Counted from the first letter of the stretch, positions 11,300 to 23,500 are shown. The stretch: DNA of 64,000 nt from Prunus persica (GCF_000346465.2 NC_034010.1:19827723-19891722), one strand, 5' to 3'. Notes: generated from the letters alone by a model not told the origin. Numbers and translations are program-made.

Positions 11300-12120
11300 T
11301 TGGTTCTCCACAAACATTCAATTTTTTATTTGATCAAGATTTCACCACAACCCAACAAGTGTTGTCACTTGAAATATAATATTTGGTGGTCAATTTGTGG
11401 GAATAATGTTTATCAAGTGTCTAAGTTGCGTAGGGGTTGTGAAAAATGGTGGAAAGAAGCAATAGTCATTGCATTTCCGGCAAAGGATTCCTCATGGTAC
11501 CTATTTTTGAAACTGGAAAAAACATATACTAAGAGTAAATGTTGTCCTTATTTGGTTCCTGTTTGCGAAATTTGTTTCCTGGAAGTCTTCGCAGATATAT
11601 TACTGAGAGGTAAATGTGTCCATGCCCTTTCAGGATCTACTGCACCCATTAGGTTAGGTGGAGGCCGCTTTCTTATATCCTGTTCTAAGAGCTGTCTGCG
11701 ACAAGTTTTGGGGGAGTGAAGTTGGAGAGTAGTAAGGGAAAGCTTCACCAAGGCTATCAAGAGTACCAGAACAAGAAAAAATTAGACATTCCCCTCACTT
11801 CTGTCCGGGATCCAAGGACGGAAAGAAGGACTAAAAGCCAACCCTTATGCTACACATAAGCCTTATCCACGTCAACCTTGCTTCCATTGGTCGCTTTATC
11901 AAATCTTCTCCAATTAGAGAGTCACTTCGTCCCTTTTGGAGTGGAGAGAGGAGTACCGGAAGCCCATTAAGTGTAATTTCTTCTCTTGAGACTTCTGTTA
12001 CAAAAGTGCATTTGCTTCTGCCCGGGAGGGCTATATCTAAGGCCGTAGCAAGGAGACTTTAACAGACCAGTTAAAGTAAAGCCTCCACAGCCTAAGCCGC
12101 AATGAGGGCGGGGTTTGAGC
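11300..12120. other. chimeric stretch: gene fragment and possible organelle-derived DNA
   Basis: The part from about 11615 to 12110 is more GC-rich than its surroundings and has the texture of plant mitochondrial DNA (for example the phrase tgcccgggagggctatatct). Inside it, 11716-11790 is a fragment of the unrecognised gene at 4193-4647 (phrase gaaagcttcaccaaggct). No intact gene is seen. The organelle origin is an impression only. Confidence 0.3.
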
Positions 12121-12651
12121 AAGAATAAGTGGTTGAATTAATTCAAGGAAATGTCAACCCTTCTGATATCTTGAAGAGCTATAGGCTATAGCACAACCTT
12201 TCCTATTGTATACTTTATTCAATTAATTAATTAATTTTGATTACTAATTAGTGAATGTAACATGAGATTATCATCTGTTTGAGACATCCAAATTTTCAAA
12301 TGGTAAAACATGGCATCAAATTCCAAATTTTCAAAGACCAACTAGGTAAAGTAAAGGGACATGACCAAAAGCAACTTCTGCTTGTAAAAGATTGCTATTA
12401 TGCATTCAATATTGAAGGACGTATATGATTTTGAAAATTTTGTGATAGAACATGACTTAAATAATTATGTGTATTTGATGAGATATAGTTATCACAAGAA
12501 TGTGATGAAAGATGTGTTCTATTCAAACATAACACTACTTGACGAATTGTTTTCATCATATGCATCTCTTTCAAAAAGTACTAAATTAAATTAGTGATAC
12601 AACAAAACATATAAGTTGTTGTTTCTCACATCACTTCTCGTTTCTACATTT

Positions 12652-12666
12652 CACTACTACAAAAAG
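12652..12666 (+). repeat. CACTA left terminal inverted repeat
   Basis: CACTACTACAAAAAG, matched inverted at 25464-25479 with one extra A. Confidence 0.9.
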
Positions 12667-13240
12667 TAAAAAAGACGACCAGAAAACAACGACGGTTTAA
12701 ATGAAAACCGTCGTGGTTTTTAAAAAGACGACGGTTCTAAAAACACCGTCGTGTAATACAACCTTAGACAACTAAAAAATGGAGATTCAAATGGCTGTTC
12801 AAAAACAACGACGTACCTAATTAAACAACCGACGTCTATTTGAAACAGATTTCCGCAGTGTAAAATCAATGCCAACAAAGAACGGCAGAAGTTATGAATC
12901 GACCGACGTAGAAAGTAAAGACGACGATTTCAATAAAAACCGCCGTTTTTACTCATAAAATAACACGACGAGGGTTTCGTATAAGACGCCGTATAATTAC
13001 AAACAAATACACGGCTTTAAAATTCAAAATATCACCGTATTAAATTAATGTACAACGACGGAAAATATAAATATATCGACGTCATTCTCGTATAGTTCTA
13101 CGACGTTTAACAAAATAATCTACGTCGGTAATTATAAATATACCGCCATCTTACCTTTATATAGACGACGAGAAAAGACGACGGTAGAACAGAAAACCGC
13201 CGTTGTTTCAGTTTCTTTAACAGTTTGGTCCTTTATCTTT
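12667..13240. repeat. left subterminal motif array
   Basis: Many copies in both orientations of a motif around ACGACGG/CCGTCGT, often as ACGACG or ACGTCG variants, spaced every 20-60 bases. In CACTA elements subterminal repeats are transposase binding sites; here the same motif also fills introns and intergenic parts of the element. Confidence 0.8.
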
Positions 13241-13272
13241 CTGCAGGACTTGTATAGTTCAAAGCATTGACA

Positions 13273-13627
13273 ATGTCTTCATCATATCTCCCAGCAACTA
13301 CTGATTCGATTGCTCATGCTTTAGAAGCCATCTGAAGCCATTTCTATTCTCTATCGCATTCTTGAAACCCATCTTCTTCTTCTGAAGCTCTACGTAAAGG
13401 AAGAGGCTATCACAAATCTGACGGATCTTCTTAGTCAAAAAAATCAAGCAGAGGATCAGGCACATCTGATCTTCAGATTTCCCTGAGAAGCGAACTTTCC
13501 TTCGACAGCGAGTGGAGGCCAGGCTTGCATCTCTTTTGATGGAAAGCAAGGAGTATTCAGAAGCACTAAGTGTCCTATCAGGCTTGATCAAGGAAGTGAG
13601 AAGGCTAGTTGACAAGCTTCTTCTTGT
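13273..13627 (+). pseudogene. captured fragment of 26S proteasome subunit RPN6
   Basis: Reading forward from the ATG at 13273 gives MSSSYLPATTDSIAHALEA, the N-terminus of plant RPN6 (lid subunit, PSMD11 homologue). In shifting frames follow SEAISILYRILE, then EEAITNLTDLL, then EKRTFLRQRVEARLASLLME and SKEYSEALSVLSGLIKEVRR, LVDKLLLV. A middle part of about 60 residues between AED and EKRT is missing. Stops and frameshifts rule out a functional product. There are no introns between segments that are adjacent here, but I cannot tell whether the source was mRNA or DNA. The same fragment lies in the second CACTA copy at 61365-61735, so capture predates the split of the two copies. Confidence 0.85.
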
Positions 13628-13637
13628 CAACTAGCCT
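13602..13637. repeat. perfect 15-bp hairpin absent from the sister copy
   Basis: AGGCTAGTTGACAAG, loop CTTCTT, CTTGTCAACTAGCCT. In the second CACTA copy the right arm is replaced by the ancestral RPN6-like sequence (gtggacatatatttgatgcg). The arm therefore arose in this copy. Confidence 0.85.
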
Positions 13638-13867
13638 AAATGTAAGCTCAATTTCTCTTTGAGAAAGACCTCCAAATTATTGTCTTTGAGATGTGAGAGA
13701 CAGTGTCTCTGAGAGATGAAGAACTTGGAACCCTAAATGTAAACCGCGAAAATGAATGAAAGCGACAAATTTATAGAATAAATTTTTAAAACCAACGGCG
13801 GTCCTTACCAAAAAACCGCCGTTTAAATTGTAAAATCAACGTCGGTATGACTGACGTATATTACAGA

Positions 13868-14283
13868 ACTCCACGCCGTATTATTTTTTTGAAATGGTTT
13901 TATATGTAAGCAACTTTTCGTCTACTTGACTTACACATTAGTTGTTTTTATATTCTTATTTTATTTAAATCTGTCATCCAAAAAAGAAACTTTACATATT
14001 GCAGAATATTAATTTCCTTCGTTTTAAATTTCCTCCGGAAAAAAAACTCTATTTATAACGCACTGTAATTGAAAAATAAACTGAAAGGTCACGGGAAAAA
14101 AAAATTCTATTCATAATTTAAAAATTAAAATCCACGTCGGTTATATTAAACCTAACGACGTTAAATGAAATGATTCCACGTCGAACGAAAAATATTGCGT
14201 CGTGTTAGTTAAAAACGACGTAGTTAAATGTAACCCCCGTATTATTTTTTTGAAATGGTTTTATATGTAAGCAACTTTTGGAC
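13868..14283 (+). promoter_or_regulatory. duplicated promoter-like segment of the Ulp1-type gene
   Basis: A segment with TATA-like ggttttatatgtaagc occurs at about 13890-13940 and again at 14245-14290, each followed by gacttacaca. The second lies directly before the proposed first exon. The same pair exists in copy 2 (about 62155 and 62520). Which of the two is used is not visible. Confidence 0.45.
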
Positions 14284-14459
14284 TTACACATGCACTGTTT
14301 CCAAACCCGATTAAAAATTTCAATCTCCAGAGAAACCTTTTCGTCTCTTTTCCTTGTCAGAGCATTGTCAGAGTTTCTCATCGTCTTCCTCTCGTCTTCT
14401 TCGTCGTCCTTGAACTTAAACATCGATCATCTTCCTCTTGCTTTCATTGCACGCAAAAG
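14284..14459 (+). other. probable 5' UTR exon of the Ulp1-type gene
   Basis: A pyrimidine-rich stretch (phrase cgtcttcctctcgtcttctt) ends in AAAAG followed by GTAAGC, a good donor. The likely acceptor is TTGCAG ending at 15130, just 14 bases before the ATG at 15145; another candidate ends at 14744. It resembles a non-coding leader exon. The start boundary is approximate. Confidence 0.5.
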
Positions 14460-15144
14460 GTAAGCTTTCATTTTCACTATTTTGGTTACTGTTTTGCATG
14501 CTCATACGTTTTTTGTTTGAAAAATCTTTTTACCTTTTTTCTGGCCAAAATCATTTTACTTCTTTCCAAGTTTGATAAAATATACAGACAAAGAGGGAAA
14601 GTTTCCAACTTTGAAGACAACTACCTCAACTAAATAAGACGACGGTAGACCACGACGGTTCGTCAGTTGTTCTAGCGTCGTCTGAAAATTGACAAAGTTG
14701 TTTTTAAAATAATAGTCTTTTTTTATATGCTTGTTTAATTGCAGGTTTGATTTCTCTGAACAATGGTTTTTGTTTTTCCCTTATTTGATAAAATATAAAG
14801 AAAAAGAAACTAGGGTTGGTATCTAATATAGACGACAAAATATCTTATTGTTTTACGTCGTGTGAATGTTAATACCACGACGGTGTATTACTATTGACGT
14901 CGTATGAACATAAATACCACGACGTTATATAAATAATAGTTTACCACGACGGTGTATTACTATTGACGTCGTGTGAACATATATACCACGACGTTATATA
15001 AATAATGGTTTTAAACATTTATTACGTCTGAGATTATTTCATTGCGTTGTCTAAAATCATATCATACGTCGTATTTTTTAATACCGTCGTTTGTGTTCTT
15101 AATGTTTTCCTGAAATATTTTCACTTGCAGTTTTGTCTGTTAAA

Positions 15145-18100
15145 ATGGTTTCTCAACAACAAACTAAGGATTCTGGCTCTAAGAAGCTTGGAATGGTAGC
15201 TCCTCAAGACAAGTCTTCGAAGGAGATGAAGTCTTCGAAGAAGATGAAGTTTGCTTCATCATCTGCTGAGACAGAACCAACCAGCCAGACAACAATCTCT
15301 GATGATTCAAAGACTGGTCGAGGTATGAGCACAATGCCTCGTGTTGTGAAGAGAAAGCTTCAGAAACTGAGGCCAATTGTTGAGTACAATAAAAGGGGGA
15401 AAGGTGTTGGCCAAGCACATATTGAGATGCAGTCGTATATTGGTGTGTTGGCACGCTCCAGGATCCCACTTGTGGACAAGAAATGGTCCCAAATCCCCAA
15501 GGATATAAAGGAGCAGATTTGGGAAGCAGTTGACATGGCTTTTGTCGTAGGCCAAGGGGGCAAGACCTCTGTTTTAGCTTCTGCTTCCAAGAAATGGAAG
15601 GATTTCAAGTCTACACTAACGAGGCATTATATCCTTCCATACACCAATGACAGGGAGAAATTAAGCCAACCCCCTGAAACATATAAATTCATAGAGAAAG
15701 CACAATGGGATGCCTTTGTAGCTTCAAGGCTATCCAAAGATTTTGAGTCTGTGCATTCTCAACATGCACAGATTAGGGAGAAACTCGAGTACAATCATCG
15801 ATTGTCTCGAAAAGGATATGCTGGATTGGAGGATCAATTGGAGGAAACCATGCCTGGGGTAGAAATTGATCGATCTACCTTATGGAAGAGAGCTAGACAG
15901 GACAAACATGGTAACATCCCTGATCCAAAGGTGGCAGAGAAAGCAAAATTAATTGTAAGCCTACTATCACTCTGTTTTAAATTTTTATTAAACTGTGAAT
16001 TATTCTTATTACGTCGTATGTTATATTTTTCGTCGTGTGAATGATATTACCACGTCGTTAAGACGTCGGTGGTTCATTTTCGCGTCGTTTGAATGATATT
16101 ACCACGTCGAAACTTTTTTTAAAACGTCGTTAACGGTCTAAATAGGAATCACTACTCTGTTTTCTTTAATTATAGCATAAGACGTCGGTTATAATAACGT
16201 CGGTTTATACGTTATTGCGTCGTGTGAAATTATATAATACGTCGTTTGTACATAAATAACCGTCGTGTGTTTTTTTGTTTATCTTTGTTTTAGGATGAAT
16301 TGCAGAAACAAGTCTCGGAAGGCAAAGTCAGAGTAGATGGCAGCAATGATGTGCTGACCATGGCTTTGGGCCCCGAGCATCCAGGCAGAGTGAGGGGAGT
16401 TGGTGCTGGTGTTTCCCCAAGGCAATATTTCAATTTGCCCAAACCACAGAGGGTGAGCTTTGACGACCGTTTGAAGGACAGTTTAAGAGTTCTCCTTCAA
16501 GAAGAGACTAAAAAGATGGAGGCTAAGGCAAGGGAAGAGGCCTTAAGGATGGAGGCTAGGACAAAACAATTGGTAGAGGCTGAGAGGGAGCATTTCCTGA
16601 GTCAGCTTTCCCAATTAATTCCCAATTTTGATCCAAGCATGCTTAAACCAAGAATTAGCCAAAGCCCCAAAAATCCAATGTCTGACAAAGCTAGCTGCTC
16701 TGGAGGTGATGTGAGATCCCTACATTTGGAGGATGATACTGCCAAAATGGGGAAACATCAGCCAGATGAAGAGAAGGAAGAAGAAAAAAGAGATGAAGAG
16801 AAGGAAGAAGAAAAGGAGAAAGAAGATGAAGAAAAGCATGACGACAAGGTATGTTCACATAACTTTGCCTTTTTTATTTGTTTTTCAAAATTTCAGACGT
16901 CGATATTTTTATTTAATCCGTCGTTTGTTTAAAACTTAGACGGCGGAATTTTTTTAAGACGTAATAAAATATTTAAACGACGGTTTTTTCACCGTCGTTT
17001 AAATGGTTTCAGACGACGCTTTATTCATAAAACCGTCGTCTTTATTGAATTACCACGACAGTTTTTTCACCGTCGTTTAAATACTTTTAAGACGACGTTT
17101 TATTCCTTAAACCGTCGTCTTTATTGAATTACCACGTCATTTTTTTTATTTCTTTAAACAGGTTATTGAAGTTGGTGCTTATTCAAATATGGAGGCGCCA
17201 TCTTCTTTAAAAACCCTTTGTCGTTTTCTGGAAACGACACTCCTGCCTGAGGATAAGACACTCCAATTTACAATTGATAAGGAGGTGTTTGGTGGTGAGC
17301 GCGATACCTTCCTCCTGCCTGAAGATATTACACAATTTGCAGGCATGGAAGAAATTGGAGCTACTGTATTGGCTGTATATATGAGGTTTGTACTTCTAAA
17401 ATAATACCTCGTTGGTTTATATATTGCGTCGTCTTAACTAACTAACCACGTCGTCTTAACTAACTACCGTCGTGATAAATATATTATAACGTCCTCATCT
17501 ATTTCAGTACGTCGTGTGAAATATTATAATACGTCGTTTTTTTATACATAACCGTCGTGTTTGTTTGTGCTGACTTGTTTATATTATTTTATGTATTTAG
17601 GTACTTACACGATGTTTTGAAAGAAGCCAATATGTGCAGCATGGTTGGCTTTATCGACCCTGCTACAGTTAGTGCCAACTCTGGCACAATAACTGAAAGA
17701 TCACGACTCGTAGCAGCTCGACTTCAGAAGACAGACGGTGAACAGATTTTCATGATGCCTTACAATCCAGGGTTAGTCTCCTTAGGATTTTGTTTTTATG
17801 ATTTTCAATAAATGACAGCTTATAAACTAACCACGTCGGTGTTTTATTTTATTTAGTCGTTTGAAACTACTAACCACGTCGGTAGTTATTTATCGTCGTG
17901 AGACAGCTATAATGTCGTCGATTGCTACTTTATTTCGTCGTGTGAAATATTATAATACGTCGTTTTTGTAAATAACCGTCGTTTTTATATTAATTTTGTG
18001 CAGCCGTCATTGAATTTTGCTGATTGTAAGAGCAAAGAGAGAAACCGTCTATTTTCTGGATCCTCTGCCAGGAAATCGTGTGGTCGATGAAGAGGCCAAA

Positions 18101-18560
18101 AACATCGTGAACAGTGCTTTAAAAATATATAATACCCACATAGCCCGTGCAGGACGTAAAAATGTAATTTGGAAAACTCTCTCAGGCACACCAAAGCAAC
18201 CCAGCAATGTCGAATGCGGGTACTATGTGATGCGCTTCATGAGGGACATCATCATGGATCCTTCCTTGGGGTTTGAGAATAAGGTAAGAAGAAATTACCT
18301 TCATACATTTCACGTCGTTTTTTGTATTATCAACGACGGTCATGTAAAATTAACGTCGTTGAATGGATATACTACGTCGGTTATGAAAAATATCGTCGTC
18401 TGTGATTGAATTTCTTTTTATTTATAAACCCTAATAGTCATTGTTTATGCAGTATGCCAAGGGAAACCAGGAAGCTTCATACCCCCAAGAAGCCATTGAT
18501 GAAGTCCGGAATGAATGGGCAGAGTTTGTTTTCCAAATTATTAAACAGGGCAATTATTGA
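15145..18560 (+). pseudogene. CACTA accessory gene: Transposase_24 domain plus Ulp1-type protease
   Basis: Six exons join in frame with GT-AG introns: 15145-15954, 16294-16848, 17162-17385, 17601-17771, 18004-18283, 18453-18560 (716 codons). Exons 1-2 carry a plant Transposase_24 (Ptta/En/Spm) domain (QIWEAVDMAFVV, KWKDFKSTLTRHYI, HPGRVRGVGAGVSP). Exon 2 then has a coiled region and a K/E-rich tract. Exons 3-6 form a C48 (Ulp1/SENP-like) cysteine protease: catalytic His in PGRH, Asp in YFLDPLPG, Gln in KQPSNVEC and Cys in NVECGYYVMRFM. Such proteins in CACTA elements are thought to be SUMO-protease-like; their role in transposition is unclear. The codon right after the catalytic His is TGA (18011-18013), where the family has Trp, so most of the catalytic domain would be lost. 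Introns 1-5 are crowded with ACGTCGT motifs. The start is chosen by the 5' acceptor at 15130 and copy 2. Confidence 0.85.
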
Positions 18561-19740
18561 ACACTTGATATTTATGTATAATGTACAAATTTTCTCTATA
18601 ATATGTAATGTAAAAATTTGTTGAGGTTTTCTTAAATTAAAAAAAAAAACAAACATACAAATTGCTTAACCGACGTGTAATACTTTTCCAACGACCTAAT
18701 AAAGTCAAAAACCGTCGTATTTTGTTGTTTCGTGTTTTAAACAAATACGACGTAAAAATATAGTTAGACGACGTTCTTTGAACAATTGAGTCGTTTATGG
18801 TTTACAACATCTTCAATTTCTTAAGGGTTCAGGGTATCATCGACGACGTTTATGTAACGACAGCGGTTAAGTCGTGGAATATATATTTTACGTCGTATAG
18901 TTAAATAGCCGCCATGGTTTCTCATTTTAACGACGTCATTTTAACGACTTAGTAGTCTATTACAATTTACAACGTCTACAATTTATTAACACCGACGTGG
19001 TTTGTTGTTGTGGTAAGAATATTTTATTATTTTTATATCAAAATATTCAAAATAAATTTAAAATAAATCAGAAAATTGAAAAGTCAACTCCTATGAAGTC
19101 ATTGATATATTTTCTTCCACATAAACCTTGAAAAAATTCATTTTGAATAACAAAAATTTAAAATGACCATCCAAAACAAAATTGTTTTGATGAGTCATAA
19201 AATCACTTCTAGTTTTATGGTTTAGGGTTTAGAGTCTAGGGTTTAGAGATTAGGGTTGTTATTTATTGGGGTTTATTTTTAAAGTATAATTTTTGGGTAG
19301 TCTAGGGTATATGTTAGGCTTTAAAACCATAAAACCTTTTATAAACTTAATTTTTTAAATTGTATAATTTAGTTTTATGGGTTTAGGGTATTAATTTTTA
19401 ACGACAGTGGTTGCGTCGTGGAATACATATTGTACGTCGTACAGAAAAACATACGACATGGTTTACGCTTTAAACGACGTCATTTTAATATGTAAGTCGG
19501 TTTATATAATTTACAACGTCTTTAATTTCTTAACACCGACGTGGTTTTTCAGTCGTCGTTATATAAAAAATTCAAAATAAATTTAAAATTAATCCGAAAA
19601 ATGAAGCTTCAAAATGAACGGCCTTACGTTCTTAATCCGAAAAATGAAGTTTCCGTCGTGGAATATTAAATTTACGTCGGTACTTGTAGAACTTTCGCCT
19701 TGGTTTTTCTTTCGACGTTTTAAAACGCGCGAGCTCTAAA
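18561..19740. other. non-coding spacer between the two CACTA genes
   Basis: Contains ACGACG/CGTCGT motifs and AT-rich DNA, including a degenerate run of gtttaggg-type phrases at about 19216-19256. The end of the Ulp1-type transcript probably lies near 18600-18650. No gene seen. Confidence 0.6.
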
Positions 19741-19743
19741 AAT

Positions 19744-19826
19744 TTTCGCGCGACCTAAATTTTTTTAGATTTGGCTCTTATTCTTATACTTTGAACCCTG
19801 AAACCGAAAATTTTCAGATTTCGCGC
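19744..19826 (+). promoter_or_regulatory. two E2F-like sites in the TNP2 promoter
   Basis: TTTCGCGC occurs at 19744-19751 and 19819-19826, both followed by GAC; a further GCGCG lies at about 19726. TTTCGCGC fits the E2F consensus TTTSSCGC. They stand 85-170 bases before the proposed first-exon donor. Regulation by E2F is inferred. Confidence 0.5.
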
Positions 19827-19834
19827 GACATAAC

Positions 19835-19911
19835 ATTTCGCTCTCTCACTTCTGCTCTAATTAAAAGTTGCACTCTCCAGGCTCCGTCGAATCTGTGAGC
19901 TCGTCCAACCT
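19835..19911 (+). other. probable 5' UTR exon of the transposase gene
   Basis: A pyrimidine-rich leader (tttcgctctctcacttctgc) ends AACCT followed by GTAAGT at 19912. The acceptor TTATAG ends at 20535, eight bases before the ATG at 20544. The 624-base leader intron contains an ACGACGG/CCGTCGT cluster at 20255-20450. The exon start is approximate. Confidence 0.5.
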
Positions 19912-20543
19912 GTAAGTACAAACCCTATCTTCCCCTTGTAAATTCATTGAATGATATTAGGTTGTTTTGTTAAAGGGTTTTATGTGTATGCTTTGCGATC
20001 TGTTAATAATGTGCTTATAGGTATGGGTTCATGGATTTTCTGTTTAATGGGTTCATGGATTACATTATCTGTTATGTTGAATTGGGAATGGATTTAATTT
20101 TGTCGTATCTTTTAATCACCCTATGTTATGTTGAATTGGGAATGGATTTATTGTTTTCATGCTTGGTTTCATGTATATGTTGGTTTCTTGCTTGGTTTCA
20201 TATATATGTTGTGTTCTTAATGGGTTTTGTGTTCTTGAAAATAAACTGAGACACGACGAATTTTAAGGCGTACGACGACGATTACACGACGGTTTTTTTA
20301 AACTACCGTCGTTGTATTACTTATACACGACGGTTTTTTCATAAACCGTCGTTTGTATTACTTATAATAGACGACGTCTGTTGAAAATCCGTCGTCTATA
20401 TATGCCAAATACGTCTGTTTTTGTTTAAAACCCGTCGTCTCTGTTGTGTATTACTTGCGATTAGATCATTGTATAATCTGCTATAGTGATGGTCATTGCC
20501 TGTATTTTCACTTTATTATAGATAATAGGTTATAGTGTCGGAG

Positions 20544-23500
20544 ATGGATAAGTCATGGATGCACTCGGATAGAAGATCGAAGGCATATGAATTTGGGGTG
20601 GAAGCATTTTTGAACTTTGCTGTAGAAAATCTTCTAACTACAACACATATCCGTTGTCCATGTGTTAAATGTGTTAATTTGAAGTTGTTTGGGGTTGGAA
20701 TTATAAGGGATCACTTATACTTTAATGGAATTGACCAAAGCTATAAGAATTGGACATTTCACGGAGAACCTTGGGAAGCAACTACTAATGCTAGTAGAAA
20801 TGTTGAAGAAGATGATGGCCATAGTAGGTACAGTTTTGTGTCTGAAGAAATTGATATGGATGATAATGATTTTGGTGATTTTGGTTCGGATCCGTATGAG
20901 TTTGCCAATGTGATTGGGGATGGAGATCAACCAGTGTACCCTGGTTGTAGAAAGTACACGAAGTTATCGGCATTAGTGAAGTTGTATAATTTGAAGGCAA
21001 AACATGGGATGAGTGATGTTTGTTTTACAGAATTATTGATACTTCAAGGCGATTTGCTTCCAGAAGGAAATACAATACCAACCTCCATGTATGAGGCTAA
21101 AAAGACTTTGTGTGCATTGGGGCTGAGTTATGAGAAAATGCACGCATGCCCCAATGATTGCATCTTGTATAGGAAGGAGTATGAGGATTCAACTAATTGT
21201 CCTACTTGTGGTATCTCAAGGTGGAAGGAAGGCAAAGATTCAATCTTGAAAGAGGGTGTGTCAGCGAAGGTGGTGTGGTATTTTCCCCCAATTCCAAGGT
21301 TTAAAAGGATGTTTCAATCACATGAGACAGCTAAGAGTTTGACTTGGTGGCATGTTGCTAGAAAATCAATTGACGGTCAGATGTCTCATCCGGCGGATTC
21401 CCCGTCTTGGAAACTTCTTGATGATAAATGGCCTGAGTTTGGTAATGAGCCGAGAAACTTGAGATTGGCTCTTTCATCTGATGGATTCAATCCCCACAGT
21501 TCTCTAAGTAGCAGATATAGTTGTTGGCCGGTTATCTTAGTTACATATAATCTCCTTCCATGGCTGTGCATGAAACGAAAGTTCATGATGTTAACCTTAT
21601 TGATTTCCGGTCCTAAACAACCCGGAAATGATATAGACGTCTACTTGGAGCCTTTGATTGATGATTTAAAATCCTTGTGGGTTGGGATTAGAGGAGTGTA
21701 TGATGCACATAATGGAGAATACTTTACACTCAGAGCTGCATTAATGTGGACAATTAATGATTTCCCCGCCTATGGAAACTTATCTGGTTGTGTTGTTAAA
21801 GGATATAAAGCTTGTCCAATATGCGGCGATGATACACCTAGTCACAGGTTGAAAAATGGCCACAAAATTTGTTACATTGGGCATAGAAAATGGTTACCAA
21901 TCAATCATCCATATAGGAGGCAACGTGCAGCTTTTAATGGGAAACCTGAATATGGCATACCTCCCGAGCCATTAACCGGAGAAGAAGTGCTGCATATGGT
22001 TGAAAATGGTGACAGAGTTTGTTGGAAGAAGAAATCAATATTCTTTGATCTCGAGTATTGGAAATACCTTCCTGTGAGGCATGCCCTAGATGTTATGCAC
22101 ATTGAGAAGAATGTTTGCGATAGTATCATTGGTACATTGCTGGAGATCCCTGGAAAAAATAAAGATGGGATTGCTGCTCGATTAGATTTATTGAACATGG
22201 GGGTCAAAACTGATTTGCAACCCGAGTATGGAGAAAGACGTACTCGTTTGCCTCCTGGGCCTTGGAATTTGTCAAGAGCAGAGAAGAGAGAGGTTTGCAA
22301 TTCTTTCTATGGTATGAAGGTCCCTGAAGGTTATTCTTCAAATATTAAAAATCTTGTATCTTTACAAGATTCAAGACTTCTTGGCCTTAAATCACATGAT
22401 TGTCATACCTTAATGCAACAATTGCTCCCTGTGGCAATTCGTTCTGTTTTGGAGAAGCCTGCAAGGTATGCAATAACTCGTTTGTGCTTCTTCTTCAATG
22501 CTATATGTGCAAAGACTGTTGATGTTTCCAAGCTAGATAAGTTGGAAGAAGATGTAGTAGTTACTCTGTGTTTGCTTGAGAAGTACTTTCCCCCTTCATT
22601 CTTTGATATCATGGTTCATCTAGTAGTACATCTTGTCAGAGAAGTTCGTCTATGTGGGCCAGTATATTTTAGGTGGATGTATCCGTTTGAAAGATATATG
22701 AAAGTGCTGAAGGGGTATGTTCAGAATCGTACTCGTCTCGAAGGTTGCATTGCTGAGCGGTATATAGCTGAAGAAGCGGTAGAGTTTTGTACTCAGCATT
22801 TATCTGATGTTAGTACAGTTGGAGTGCCTTCAAGCCAAAAGATGGGAGTTTCAAAGCCATTATCAGGTTGCACAGTGAGCGTAGTTGATCAGGACCTGTT
22901 GAATCAAGCACATCTATATGTCTTGGAGAATACGGAGGAAGTCCTACCTTATATCGAGTACGTATGAGCTTTATTCTTTAAGTTTCCATTTTAAATTATT
23001 TCTTATGTTTATCTTCTATATTTGGGACCGTAATGCTTGAATTTTTCGTGTCATGTAGGCAACATATGATCCACATCAAGATTGCTTATCCAAAATTTAG
23101 AAAGAGAACAAAGTGGCTGCAGGATAAGCACAATAACACTTTCATTCAATGGCTACGCTTCAAGGTATATACGTATATGTTGTTGAATAACATATTTCTC
23201 TTTTAATTTTCTTCTTATTTATATGTTAGATTGAATTAAGATATGATTAATTTGCAGGTTCAAAGTGAACTTGAGGAAGACAATCATGGCGTATCAGAAA
23301 ATTTAAAGGTGGCTAGCAGCTGGTCCAAACATGTCAGTGCCATTATATAGGAGCTATCTTATTAAAGGTATTAAATTCAATATCAAGGCACAAGATGATG
23401 TGCGGACAACTCAAAATAGTGGAGTTTATTTACTTGCACATACCATGCAAGTTGCTAGTGCCAAGGATAAAAACCCAATTCTCTCAAATATGGGTTTCTA

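Noticed and set aside
13298..13630. Minus-strand 110-residue open frame
   Set aside because: It is the antisense of the captured RPN6 fragment; the similarity is on the plus strand.
15179..15608. Minus-strand open frames opposite the Ulp1-type exon 1
   Set aside because: Shadows of the coding exon, repeated identically in copy 2 only because the exon is conserved.
19210..19260. Telomere-like gtttaggg phrases
   Set aside because: Too short and degenerate (mixed with tagagtctaggg) for an interstitial telomere tract.
20031..20249. Hydrophobic 72-residue open frame
   Set aside because: Lies in the leader intron of the transposase gene and consists of a degenerate internal repeat; no evidence of coding.
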